48,067 bases of DNA from Microscillaceae bacterium (GTDB lineage: Bacteria; Bacteroidota; Bacteroidia; Cytophagales; Microscillaceae): positions 1 to 48,067 of the forward strand of contig DMXI01000182.1 of assembly GCA_003483885.1 (NCBI GenBank), in the 5' to 3' direction. Below, piece after piece: positions 7,517 through 16,449 of the stretch. The position numbers and the translations under genes were made by a program. Position 1 is the first letter of the stretch, and each line of letters begins with the position of its first letter. The notes under the pieces are model-generated. The model had not been told where the DNA came from and ran no database searches. It saw only the letters and a list, made by a program, of their open reading frames with translations.

Positions 7517-9745
7517 TTAGAAACCACAACCTGAAAAAGTATAGGTGGCGGAAAAGAATCCATCTTGTATCGTGCCTACATCTTTGCTATTGGTTTTAAA
7601 AATGAAGAGTTCAAGGCTTCCGGTTTTTTCCCGAATCACATTGTTGACAGGCATAAAACCTCGGTATTCGTTGTAGGGAAAATCTTCAGCTCTGGCATCT
7701 CTTGTCCATTGATCACGGTTGGTTGCAATAAAAAAGCATAAGTCAGCATGTATCAACGCTAAGGGACTTAGGTTATCATCATATGAATATTCTCTAATCA
7801 CAACATCACTGCTATTTCTTATTTCGGTTACCCGGTCTTTAGCATCGTAAGTGTACTTAAATTGATACTTTAATGTACCTGTGCTTCTGTAAATCGTCCA
7901 GGATTGACGCCGGTTGTTTGTGTCATAAGTAAAAGTCCAGCTTTCGTAATCACTGCGTACGCCAGTAGTCAAGTCAAATCGATCTGCTTTGATAGCAGTA
8001 AGCAAACCACCTGTGTAGGTATATGCAAATTCGGTATATGGCTTATCATTAAAGAATTGAACCACGGTTTTGATAGAATTGTCGGCATTATAAGTTACTT
8101 CTACTTTTGCGGTAGTTTTGTTGTGGTACAAAATCTCCACAAGTCTATCTTGCGCATCATACACAAAGGTTTGGCCTCTTTCGCTGGAATTAGGAATACC
8201 AGAGTATCCTCCTAAAAAGTCTACCTTAGCAAACTTACACCCATTGCCTATACAAGGTTTTACTTCAATCACATTGGAATAATCAGATACTTTGCTGAGG
8301 CGTTTAGAGCGTAATCGGTAATAATAAGTCTGCCTAAAACTTAACCCCAACTCATTCACATCAAATGAGGTTCCGATTACTTCTTTGGCTTGATAACCAG
8401 CCACAAAGTTGATAAAGTTGGCGTCAGTAGCCACATCTATTAAATATGAGCTAATATCGGCTTGGGCTTGCCAATTAGCCGTAAATTTAAATACTTTTTG
8501 ATTAGACGCAGGCTCTGCCACAGGAGCTGGCAACAACCCTGTAACCACCAAGATGGTATTAGAGTAATCAGAGACAGCATTTAAGCCCTGCGCCCTTACT
8601 CTATAATAGTAGTTGGTGCTGGCATCTATAGACTCAATAAGCGCTGAATTACCCACAATTGCTTTGCTGTTATAATTGGGTAGAATTTGGCTAAAATTCT
8701 CATCGAGCGCCACATCCAACAAGTATGAAGCAGCATTGGCGGCCATCTCCCAATTTGCCTGAAAGCTCCCACTCTGAACATCGCTGGCCTTGGTGGCTAT
8801 TGGTGCTACCAGGTTTCTGGTATTCACCGTCATTAGCTCCGAATGATTAGAGGTAGCTTCGGCATTCACTGCTCTCACTCGATAAAAGTAATTAGTATTA
8901 GCATTAAGGTCAGATACTACTACACTGTTGGTGTTTACTACTCTATCTGCATAACCAGGTAGCATTTGCTGAAATAAAGCATCCGAGGCAACATCTATTT
9001 TATAAGAGGACGCTTCAGGCATTGCTTTCCAATTGGCCACAAAACTCGTGAGTTGTATATTAGTGGAGGGTAATACTTCAGGGCGAGGGAGTGTACTGGT
9101 AAATACGGATTGAACATTAGAGTATTCAGAATATGAGTTCGCTTGTTTGATTCTAACCCGATAAAAATACTGCTTATTCACTGTTACGTTGCTTACTACA
9201 AAAGAAGTATCAGAAGAAGGTACCTCTACACTATCATAATCAGCTACTCCATTACGAAATTTTTCATCCAAAGCAACCTCCAACACATACGCAGTCGCGA
9301 TGGGCATTTTTTTCCAATGAACCCTAAATCCAGTAGCGATTACCTCAGTTGCCGGGTATACTTCTGGTACATCGAGTGCTTCGGTAGTAATATTAATTAC
9401 GTTTGAACTTTTTGAGATTTGGTTAGAAATATTGGCACGTACCCTATAATAATAAGGAGTGTTTGCTTCCAACCCCAAAATAACGATGGATAACTCATTT
9501 ATCTTTTTGGCCTGATAATTCTCTACAAATCGGGTAAATTCTTTATCGGTAGCCACATCTATCTCATAACTCATCGCCCCAGTTACCTTTTCCCAATGTG
9601 CCTTAAAACTACCTGATGTGATTTCTGTTGCTGGCTGAGCGGTTGGTAATGGTAAGATGAATTCTTTTTCAAATAATGTACATCCAGCTAGTAAGTAAAT
9701 GAAGCACCAGTGTAATGCCCATTTACAAATATTGTGCTTTGACAT
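7517..9745 (-). CDS. Lipoprotein with five fibronectin type III domains and an RHS-like C-terminal domain
   Basis: 742 residues. A lipoprotein signal peptide ends in LLAGC, so the protein should be lipid-anchored in the envelope. Five FN3 domains of about 95 residues follow (roughly 30-495). Each repeats F-x-A-x-W, Y-x-x-D-V-A-x-D, and T-x-Y-Y-Y-R-V-R then S-x-Y-S-N. The last about 240 residues contain tyrosine-rich beta strands such as YDAQDRLVEILY, VTYNADNS, FTYDTNNRR and YTYDAKDRVTEIRN. These resemble the YD/RHS-type or DUF4595-type strands of Bacteroidota surface proteins. The role is probably adhesion or surface binding. No type IX sorting domain is seen, as the protein is already lipid-anchored. 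Confidence 0.85.
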   Translation of the reverse strand: MSKHNICKWALHWCFIYLLAGCTLFEKEFILPLPTAQPATEITSGSFKAHWEKVTGAMSYEIDVATDKEFTRFVENYQAKKINELSIVILGLEANTPYYYRVRANISNQISKSSNVINITTEALDVPEVYPATEVIATGFRVHWKKMPIATAYVLEVALDEKFRNGVADYDSVEVPSSDTSFVVSNVTVNKQYFYRVRIKQANSYSEYSNVQSVFTSTLPRPEVLPSTNIQLTSFVANWKAMPEASSYKIDVASDALFQQMLPGYADRVVNTNSVVVSDLNANTNYFYRVRAVNAEATSNHSELMTVNTRNLVAPIATKASDVQSGSFQANWEMAANAASYLLDVALDENFSQILPNYNSKAIVGNSALIESIDASTNYYYRVRAQGLNAVSDYSNTILVVTGLLPAPVAEPASNQKVFKFTANWQAQADISSYLIDVATDANFINFVAGYQAKEVIGTSFDVNELGLSFRQTYYYRLRSKRLSKVSDYSNVIEVKPCIGNGCKFAKVDFLGGYSGIPNSSERGQTFVYDAQDRLVEILYHNKTTAKVEVTYNADNSIKTVVQFFNDKPYTEFAYTYTGGLLTAIKADRFDLTTGVRSDYESWTFTYDTNNRRQSWTIYRSTGTLKYQFKYTYDAKDRVTEIRNSSDVVIREYSYDDNLSPLALIHADLCFFIATNRDQWTRDARAEDFPYNEYRGFMPVNNVIREKTGSLELFIFKTNSKDVGTIQDGFFSATYTFSGCGF

Positions 9746-10338
9746 GCCCCTAAAATAGTTATGTGAGTGGTATAGTTAATCAGATACTTTGAGGTAAATT
9801 TTAGTTAGATTTTGAAAAAAGCAATGATCACTGGAAGGATGGCCAAAAATTTACTTCGTGGTATTATTCTAACAACTGCAAATCTATACACCCTTCAAAG
9901 CTTGTTCAAGCCAAACAAGTTGATTTACAAGTAATGTAAGCTTATGAAAAAAAAGGCATAATTTAAGGTAGCACAGGTTTTGACTTAGAACTCATTAACA
10001 AAATAATATATCATAAAACCTATTAAGCACAGAATATATAATACATATATGTTTTTCAGTAAAAAACTTCAGACGACTATACAGGTAGTGATGTATTGAA
10101 TATAAACCGAGTTAAGAGATCAAAATGTCATAAAACATTTGTATTCTTTCATTCCAGGAGGTGTTCAAGTAATGTACTGAAAGCTAGTTTGACCAATACC
10201 AAACACCTCACAAATAGCTTCCTGCGGCGATTATGCTTCTCCTGAATGTATTTTCATTCCAACAAACGAAAACTCACTTAACAGAAAAGGAGCCAACCAT
10301 ACACCTCGCGTAGGCAAAACTGCAGTTCCTGAAAATTG
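9746..10338. other. Intergenic region, AT-rich, no gene seen
   Basis: 593 bases without a convincing open frame on either strand. The one structure noted is GAGGTGTT (10158-10165) with its inverse AACACCTC (10202-10209). It lies between the FN3 lipoprotein start and the kptA stop. Confidence 0.4.
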
Positions 10339-10893
10339 TTATTCCTCCTCTGGAAACTCCAAATACTTGGCAGGTACATGGTCAGTAAGCCACACTTTAT
10401 TTTCGGATAAGAAAAACTGATGGCCATCCGCGTGCATTTCTGCGGCATTTACAATCAAAATAATGGGCTTGCCATGACGCGAACCTACACTTTTGGCAGT
10501 GACTTCATCGGCGGAGAGGTGCACATGGTCACGGTTGCGTTTTTTGAGGCCTTGCCCCCGAATACTGTTAGCAAAACGAGTGGCGGTGCCGTGGTATAGT
10601 ACTTCAGGGGGTTTTATGGCATTGTAGCCCAGCTTTACCCCAATAGAGTGCCCCTGGCTGGCTCTGATGTAGGTTTGATCTTCGTCAAAGGCAAAACGTT
10701 TTTTATCATTTTGAGCCACTACAGTCTGCAATTCTTCAAAAGTAATGGGGAAATAATTGTGGGAAAATCGGTCTAACAGCATATCTACAGCTACCCAGCC
10801 TTCTTCGTCCATGACCAACTCTATAGCCTCAGGGTGGTGGCGCAACACGTAGCTTAATCTTTTGCTGATTTTTACTATTTGGTTCTTGTTCAT
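10339..10893 (-). CDS. kptA: RNA 2'-phosphotransferase (Tpt1/KptA family)
   Basis: 184 residues from the ATG at 10893, the usual family length. The track-long start at 10932 adds 13 residues with no family match. KptA/Tpt1 transfers an internal 2'-phosphate from RNA to NAD, giving ADP-ribose cyclic phosphate. Family motifs are present: SKRLSYVLRHHPEAI near the start, DEEGWV, YHGTATRFANSIRGQGL, and RDHVHLSADEVTAKSVGSRHG with IILIVNA after it. Most bacteria lack the tRNA-splicing pathway that makes the substrate, so its physiological role is unclear; roles in RNA repair or ADP-ribose chemistry are proposed for the family. It diverges from the PP2C phosphatase gene. Confidence 0.93.
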   Translation of the reverse strand: MNKNQIVKISKRLSYVLRHHPEAIELVMDEEGWVAVDMLLDRFSHNYFPITFEELQTVVAQNDKKRFAFDEDQTYIRASQGHSIGVKLGYNAIKPPEVLYHGTATRFANSIRGQGLKKRNRDHVHLSADEVTAKSVGSRHGKPIILIVNAAEMHADGHQFFLSENKVWLTDHVPAKYLEFPEEE

Positions 10894-11068
10894 GCTTTTG
10901 CTAATTTGGGTTACACCTGTTTTAATAGTCACATGGTTTGATAGCCATTATTTTGGTGATCACTTAATTCAGGTAATATGATCTAAATTTTTGTTTTCTA
11001 ATGATTCTTCAGAGAACGAAATAAATCTTGGTTGGTTTACAGATTCACCAACTACTAAAAGCGAAGCA

Positions 11069-11803
11069 ATGAAAATTTACTCAGTAATTAAAAAAGGGGA
11101 ATTGCACCCGGTATATTGTGAAGATTTTTTAATTAGTACTTATGTGGGCGAGAGCTATTATCTGGGCGCAGTACTGGATGGTTGTTCGTCGGGCGAAGAT
11201 TCTCATTTTGCTTCAGCTTTGATGGGAAAATTGCTCAAAAAAATCAGCAAAGATATTTCTCAACAAGAACGGCTTTTGTTTGAAAACCCTCCCCTAAGTG
11301 CTGAAGAAATAGCGATCAAGATGCTCAAAAAGATGTTTTGGGAACTACGCGACGCACGTAAACATTTGGGGCTTACAAATGTAGAAATACTCTCCACGCT
11401 GATTTTGATGGTATACGACGAAAACCAAAAACAGGCGTTTATCATTGCTATTGGTGATGGCATGGTGGCTATAGACGGTAAAGTTACCGAAATTGATCAG
11501 GACAACATGCCCGATTATATGGCTTACCATTTGAACCATAGTTTTGACCAATGGTTTCAAAAACAAGAACACATTTATCGGGTCAACAATCCACAGGAAA
11601 TCAGCATTGCTACAGATGGGGTGGATACTTTCCGTTCTCACAAAACCGATAATCCAGACGGTTTTAGTCCAATTGATTTTTTGTTGTTGGATAATTCTAT
11701 GGAAAATACCCAAAACATGCTGACTCGCAAGGCCAATATTTTGCATAAAAAATATGGGTATTTACCTGCCGATGATGTAAGCATTATTCGGGTAAAGTTT
11801 TAG
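11069..11803 (+). CDS. PP2C-type protein phosphatase
   Basis: 244 residues from the ATG at 11069; an upstream TTG at 10991 is less likely. The PP2C metal-binding pattern is present but compact: VLDGCSSG near the N-terminus, IIAIGDGMVAI in the middle, ISIATDGVD, and a final ADDVSIIRV. There is no membrane segment, so it is a cytoplasmic soluble phosphatase of serine/threonine phosphate. It is followed after 127 bases by an atypical kinase on the same strand. A matched phosphatase-kinase pair suggests they act on the same target. This resembles two thirds of the TerY-P triad (vWA, PP2C, kinase), but no vWA gene is visible here. Confidence 0.85.
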   Translation: MKIYSVIKKGELHPVYCEDFLISTYVGESYYLGAVLDGCSSGEDSHFASALMGKLLKKISKDISQQERLLFENPPLSAEEIAIKMLKKMFWELRDARKHLGLTNVEILSTLILMVYDENQKQAFIIAIGDGMVAIDGKVTEIDQDNMPDYMAYHLNHSFDQWFQKQEHIYRVNNPQEISIATDGVDTFRSHKTDNPDGFSPIDFLLLDNSMENTQNMLTRKANILHKKYGYLPADDVSIIRVKF

Positions 11804-11930
11804 ATGCAATGGTTCTGTTACGCTGACGGTTAAATTGCTAAACGGCTACTTCAGGCTTTTTCAACTTAGCGAAACGGGTTCAACGAAGTTATATCATTTA
11901 ATTACTTAACATTGAAGCTATTCCCCTCAC

Positions 11931-13694
11931 ATGAAGGCAATTACTGAAAACGGCGATACGATTACTATTGATGACAAATATGAAATTAAACGAGGAGGTG
12001 AGGGCAAAATCCTGACAATTCCGGAACGCCCCAATCAGGTAGTCAAAATTTACCTGGATCCAAATGTTACGCATTTGGGGCAAGCCCAAAAAGATGCCCT
12101 AAGTGTATTGGATAACACTTACTTTGTAAAGCCATTGGAGCTGATTTACCCTCTCAAAGGCAAAAAAGCCAACAAAAAAAAGGGTTTACTGGGCTTTACG
12201 ATGGAGTATTTGCCCCCCGACTTTGTGCCCTTGGCGGCTCTATTCAAAAAGAACTATTGCGCAGCCAATCAGATAGATGCTGCGTTTAAAAACGATTTGG
12301 CCAAGCAACTCCCTCAAATCATAGAACACGCCCACAATCAAGACGTCCTCATTGGTGACTTAAGTGGCTATAACATTATGGTGAACCCACAGGGTGACTT
12401 GAAATTTATCGATGTAGATGCGTACGAAACGCCCATTCATACCCATACGGGAGTATTGCTCGACGAAATTCGCGATTACCTCTATCATGGTACCGTTTGC
12501 AAAGAAAGTGATTATTTTGCCTTAGCAGTAGTGATGTTTAATTTGCTGACGCACTTACATCCCTTCAAGGGTATTCATAAACTCTATAAAGCAATGGCAG
12601 AGCGCATGGTGCGTAAGCTCCCGGTTTTTGTAAATGACCCTGACCTCATTATCCCTAAATGTTATACCCCTTTGACTGATGCGGCGCTTCAGCAACAATT
12701 TGAGCTTTTGTTTGCCGAAGGAAAACGTTTTTTGATCATTGTAGGGCAACCTGTGGTACCCAGTACACAACCTGCCCAGCCAGTGCCTGCACCTACTGTA
12801 ACGGCAGGCAATTTATCTATCAAAGAAATTTACCAACCTATAGCTGGTGAATATATTGTAAGGGCTACTTTTCAGCAAAACCAAGGCTTGATTGAGACCA
12901 ATCGACAGACATTGATATACGATACCAGCAACCAAGGCTATGTAACTCTTAAGCATGCCATTACGCCCAATCAATTGCCCAATGAGCTACAAAACGGGAA
13001 CCTTCGCTGGTTTGCCGGGGAGAAAAATGTGCTGGCCTTGCACGAGGGTGCTTTGTATCACTTTTTAGGGAATGGGAATTTTCAAAAGATCAGTAACTTT
13101 CAATTATCTGGTACAGGACGCTATCGTTTGATTGATCATATTTTGGTAGTGCTGGACGGAGAATATATGCGCTGGTTGTTTTTAGATGATATCAACCGAG
13201 ATTTTATTCGCATTGAGCAAACCCCAGTATTCGTACCTGGCTTTGATGTGTTTAATGGTTTGATTCAAAATACGGGCGGGGTACAGTATATTTTCTATTG
13301 CTCTGGCAAACACATTTCCACCGTAAAATCTCCCTTACCACTGATCGAATCGGTGTATGTCCAAGGCAATGTAGGCTGGGTGAGTTATGACGAACAACAA
13401 AACGGGGAAGTTACTCGCAAATATGAGTATTTTGGCATCGATGGTTTGCAAATGAAACTAAGTGGGGAGCCTGTTTTCGGACAACGGCAGTTTGCTTACA
13501 AAGCGACTTTGGCTTCGGCTGGAATTGTGTTTGAACCCGATGACGATAAAATGCGGGTGCGTCGTAGTCAGGATTTTAAGGTATTGCAAGAGTTTGATTG
13601 CAATGTACTGAGCACGGAAAGTACCTTGGCAAGCACTCAGGCGGGAATTATAGCTTATGAAAGAGATTTTTGTTATTTATTAAATAGTCAGTAG
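11931..13694 (+). CDS. Atypical Ser/Thr protein kinase with a beta-rich C-terminal sensor-like domain
   Basis: 587 residues, no membrane segment. The N-terminal about 270 residues form a divergent kinase of the YegI/TerY-P-linked type. It has a short glycine loop RGGEGKI (22-27), the strand-3 lysine in VVKIY (Lys39), catalytic loop IGDLSGYNIMV (Asp143) and FIDVDAYE (Asp161/Asp163) in place of HRD and DFG. A proline-rich linker (about 275-295, PAQPVPAPT) leads to about 290 residues of short strand-like segments that I do not recognise; they look like a beta-propeller or similar platform. The usual zinc-ribbon or helix-hairpin-helix tail of this kinase group is absent. It pairs with the PP2C phosphatase just upstream. 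Confidence 0.85.
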   Translation: MKAITENGDTITIDDKYEIKRGGEGKILTIPERPNQVVKIYLDPNVTHLGQAQKDALSVLDNTYFVKPLELIYPLKGKKANKKKGLLGFTMEYLPPDFVPLAALFKKNYCAANQIDAAFKNDLAKQLPQIIEHAHNQDVLIGDLSGYNIMVNPQGDLKFIDVDAYETPIHTHTGVLLDEIRDYLYHGTVCKESDYFALAVVMFNLLTHLHPFKGIHKLYKAMAERMVRKLPVFVNDPDLIIPKCYTPLTDAALQQQFELLFAEGKRFLIIVGQPVVPSTQPAQPVPAPTVTAGNLSIKEIYQPIAGEYIVRATFQQNQGLIETNRQTLIYDTSNQGYVTLKHAITPNQLPNELQNGNLRWFAGEKNVLALHEGALYHFLGNGNFQKISNFQLSGTGRYRLIDHILVVLDGEYMRWLFLDDINRDFIRIEQTPVFVPGFDVFNGLIQNTGGVQYIFYCSGKHISTVKSPLPLIESVYVQGNVGWVSYDEQQNGEVTRKYEYFGIDGLQMKLSGEPVFGQRQFAYKATLASAGIVFEPDDDKMRVRRSQDFKVLQEFDCNVLSTESTLASTQAGIIAYERDFCYLLNSQ

Positions 13695-13770
13695 TGTCTT
13701 TGGCTGTTGGTTTTTAGCTTTTGGTCTTTGGTTGTTAGCTTTTAGCTGTTGGCCTTTGGCTTGTTGTTGA
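13695..13770. repeat. Degenerate TTGGCTGTTAGCTTT simple repeat
   Basis: About 75 bases directly after the kinase stop are built from jumbled TTTGGC, TGTTGG, TTAGCTTTT and GGTCTTTGG units. This low-complexity intergenic repeat has no coding potential. It separates the kinase from the downstream hydrolase. Confidence 0.7.
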
Positions 13771-13874
13771 CTGTTCCACAGTATCGCTATGCATTTGAAC
13801 AAATGATGGTTCTTAACCTCGTTTCTTTACAATAGAAAAGTATTATCCATTAAATTCAACATAAACAACATCCT

Positions 13875-15053
13875 ATGTTAATAAACATCTTTTACAACGG
13901 TACAAGCTCAAACTATGAAACTGATTTTGTAGCAAGCGACACTTATCCACATGGTGAAATCGTATCACGCTTTGGTTATTATGTGAATGAATATTATAAA
14001 AGCCGACCTAACCAAGGAAAGGTATTGAGGATCAATGGACTGGGCACGGGTAAACCTGATAGTAGTAAAACAAAACAAGGTGCTGGAAATCTTTCTGGAT
14101 TGGGCATGAGAGATGATGTACAAAGTATTCTGGAGTTTGTGCTAGCTACCAAAAAGGAGCTGGAAGAGCAAGGCAAGGGCAATTCTACGCTTTCGGTGGT
14201 GCTAATGGGGTGGAGTCGTGGAGGTATTGGTTGTATATACGCGGCTCATATGTTGGCTAAATTGTGGACTGAACTAAAAACTGATATACAGCTACAAATC
14301 CAGTTGATCACATTTGATCCTGTATCAGGAGCAGGTACCAATGTGCGTGCGTTGGACATGAGCTGGACAGAGACTTTTTTAAACGCTTTGGGTTTATACT
14401 TTGGCCCTCAACCTGTCAAGGGATCTTTCATAGCCAATATTTTAAGTAAATTGGTAAAATGGTGGGAGCTTCCAGTCCAGGTAAAAGCATATAATGGGTT
14501 TTATGCTCATGACGAACGGTCTACAGGGTTTGCCACTACTATGCCCTCTATGACGGGTGATATGTCAAACAGAACTTATACACTTTACGAGGTTCCTGGG
14601 ACTCACTCGGTGTTGGTGGGTAACTATACCTTAGGTAGCAATGACTCTGTTATTCGCTCTACAGGACTAAGCATCTACAATTCGGTAGTGCAAAAAGTAA
14701 ATAATATTATGCAGCAAATCGGGGTACAGTTTGCAGGGGCTTATCGGCAATGGCTTTCAGAATTACAAAAAGCCGCTTCATCCTTTACTCCTACTCCCGA
14801 CAATTTAAAAGCCTTTAGCCTTGAGGCACAACAAAAATATATCACCTTGTCACGTTTGCTATCAGGTAGAAGCGTCTACTTAGGCGATAATATGCTGGAT
14901 AGAGAATGGGAACCAGACGTAAGCTTATCAGAATTTTTGCACGAGTCAAATAAAAAGTTTTTTCTTGATATTTTTAGTGGCATCAAGCAAGACAAACTGG
15001 CTAGCAGTGTACATATTGATAATTATCCAGCATGGGGAAAGGTAGCTAAATAA
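13875..15053 (+). CDS. Alpha/beta-hydrolase of the DUF2235/Tle-like type (predicted phospholipase)
   Basis: 392 residues without a signal peptide. It starts with the strand MLINIFYNGTSSN. The nucleophile elbow VLMGWSRGGIG fits GxSxG. The acid-loop equivalent ITFDPVSGAG follows and a late PGTHSVLVG supplies the likely catalytic histidine. The GWSRGG plus FDPV pattern is like the DUF2235 family, which includes phospholipase effectors of type VI secretion and proteins in defence contexts. The lack of a signal peptide means a cytoplasmic target, or delivery by an injection system. It is on the same strand as the PP2C and kinase genes, 180 bases downstream. A functional link is inference from position. 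Confidence 0.8.
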   Translation: MLINIFYNGTSSNYETDFVASDTYPHGEIVSRFGYYVNEYYKSRPNQGKVLRINGLGTGKPDSSKTKQGAGNLSGLGMRDDVQSILEFVLATKKELEEQGKGNSTLSVVLMGWSRGGIGCIYAAHMLAKLWTELKTDIQLQIQLITFDPVSGAGTNVRALDMSWTETFLNALGLYFGPQPVKGSFIANILSKLVKWWELPVQVKAYNGFYAHDERSTGFATTMPSMTGDMSNRTYTLYEVPGTHSVLVGNYTLGSNDSVIRSTGLSIYNSVVQKVNNIMQQIGVQFAGAYRQWLSELQKAASSFTPTPDNLKAFSLEAQQKYITLSRLLSGRSVYLGDNMLDREWEPDVSLSEFLHESNKKFFLDIFSGIKQDKLASSVHIDNYPAWGKVAK

Positions 15054-15080
15054 CCTTTATATTCGCTTTTGAGAAATAAA

Positions 15081-15117
15081 AAGTGTAGGACAAGTAAATA
15101 TCGTTTGTCCTACACTT
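15081..15117 (+). terminator. Strong hairpin after the hydrolase gene
   Basis: A perfect 13-bp stem AAGTGTAGGACAA / TTGTCCTACACTT with an 11-base loop, 28 bases after the stop. The A-run lies on the 5' side, so U-run logic favours the minus strand, but the position suits ending the hydrolase transcript. Confidence 0.65.
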
Positions 15118-15125
15118 AGTAATTA

Positions 15126-15287
15126 AGAGCTTGTTTAAAATTCATTGATTAGTCCTTTTCTGCGTCTTTTGGGATTATATATTATCAAATTTATCAGCAA
15201 TAGCTAGGCTATTCCCTCAAAATTTGACGCATCTAATCCCAAAATGCATCAAAAAATTTACTTTAAACGAAAGTTTAAACAAGCTCT
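15126..15287 (-). mobile_element. MITE-like repeat, copy 1
   Basis: 162 bases bounded by the perfect 14-bp inverted repeats AGAGCTTGTTTAAA (15126-15139) and TTTAAACAAGCTCT (15274-15287). Read on the minus strand, the interior carries GATGCGTCAAATTTTGAGGG and then GCTATTGCTGATAAATTT, which fold back on each other. The second copy at 20237-20422 shares these blocks in the opposite orientation. There is no coding capacity, so it would depend on a transposase elsewhere. Confidence 0.8.
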
Positions 15288-15319
15288 AAGTACCAATTCA
15301 GTTACACAATTTGAATTTT

Positions 15320-16387
15320 ATGAAAAGAAAAAAAATTATTCGACGCGTATTGTTAGCATTAGTAGTGGGATTACTGTTTATGGTAGGAAACACGCTATAT
15401 GTAGCTGGAGTTTTTAAAACAATCAAGCCTCATTTTACAGGTACCGAAAAATCAGTGCCTATTTTGGGGGGAGCCGAAGATATTACTATCGACCAAACCA
15501 CTGGAATTGCCTATGTCTCGGCCGATCAGCGCCGAGCTACTTTTCAAGACAAAAAAAATCCAGTACAGGGTACGATTTATTGGGTAGATTTGAACAATCC
15601 TGCTCAAGCGCCAGTAAATATGCTACCCAATTTTAAGAAAGATTTTCATCCACATGGCATTTATTTTTACCGGGCCAAGTCAGGCAAGCAATTACTCTTT
15701 GCCGTCAATCACGCCGAAAAGAATACCATTCAAAGTATCGAACGATTTGAAGTACAGGGCAAAAAACTGGTACACCTCAATACCATTCAGCACGAATTGA
15801 TGACTTCGCCCAACGATGTGGTGGCCGTAGGTGAAAACGAGTTTTATGTAACCAATGACCACGGTTTTACCAAAGGCTTTGGCCGCACCATGGAAGAATA
15901 CTTGCGACTTCCACTGGGGTATGTCAATTATTATGATGGTAAAACGATGAAAACGGTTTCATCTAACATTACTTATGCCAATGGCATCAATGTAAGCCCA
16001 GATGGAAAGAAACTGTATTTGGCCTCCCCTTCTACCCGTCGGGTACTGATATTTGACCGCAAAGCGGACAATAGCATTGAGAAAGTGACTTCGGTAACCA
16101 TAGGTACTGCTGGAGATAATATAGAACTAGATGCTCAAGGAAATTTATGGCTGGGATGCCACCCACAAATGCTTAAATATGCCGCCCATGCCAAAGACCC
16201 AAAGAAAAAATCGCCTTCTCAAGCCATTAAAATCACGGTAAAAGGCGATAATCAATACGAGGTATCCGAAATATATTTGAACGATGGCACTTCACTTTCG
16301 GGGTCTAGTGTAGCGGCAGTATACAAGGATAATTTGCTGGTAGGTGGGGTATATGACCGTAAGTTTTTGTGGTGTAAGATGAAATAA
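15320..16387 (+). CDS. Paraoxonase/arylesterase-like (SMP-30 fold) lactonase, membrane anchored
   Basis: 355 residues from the ATG at 15320; a TTG nine bases earlier is possible. An N-terminal basic stretch and a hydrophobic helix (about 10-28) give a signal anchor. The six-bladed propeller carries the paraoxonase landmarks: FHPHGI, SPNDVVAVGENEFYVTNDH, ANGINVSPDGK, GDNIELDAQGNLWLGCHP and GSSVAAVYKDNLLVGGV. The Asn and Asp residues in SPND, TND, ANGI and GDNIELD match those that bind the two calcium ions in animal paraoxonase 1. The expected reaction is hydrolysis of lactones or aryl esters outside the cytoplasm. Quorum-signal lactone breakdown is possible but unproven. Confidence 0.88.
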   Translation: MKRKKIIRRVLLALVVGLLFMVGNTLYVAGVFKTIKPHFTGTEKSVPILGGAEDITIDQTTGIAYVSADQRRATFQDKKNPVQGTIYWVDLNNPAQAPVNMLPNFKKDFHPHGIYFYRAKSGKQLLFAVNHAEKNTIQSIERFEVQGKKLVHLNTIQHELMTSPNDVVAVGENEFYVTNDHGFTKGFGRTMEEYLRLPLGYVNYYDGKTMKTVSSNITYANGINVSPDGKKLYLASPSTRRVLIFDRKADNSIEKVTSVTIGTAGDNIELDAQGNLWLGCHPQMLKYAAHAKDPKKKSPSQAIKITVKGDNQYEVSEIYLNDGTSLSGSSVAAVYKDNLLVGGVYDRKFLWCKMK

Positions 16388-16391
16388 AACA

Positions 16392-16425
16392 AAAGAGGTG
16401 GTCTTAAATACGAGATCACCTCTTT
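16392..16425. terminator. Bidirectional terminator between convergent genes
   Basis: AAAGAGGTGGTCT pairs with AGATCACCTCTTT around an 8-base loop with one G-U pair. It sits 5 bases after the paraoxonase stop and 25 bases beyond the stop of the convergent thioredoxin gene. Confidence 0.85.
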
Positions 16426-16449
16426 GTGTTGATTTTATCGGTTGAAGCG

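Noticed and set aside
10991..11068. Longer PP2C start at the TTG of 10991
   Set aside because: The 26 extra residues are polar and do not resemble a PP2C start, whereas MKIYSVIKKG at 11069 does.
13875..15053. Type VI secretion phospholipase effector
   Set aside because: The fold pattern fits, but no VgrG, PAAR, immunity or other secretion gene is nearby, so only the hydrolase call is kept.
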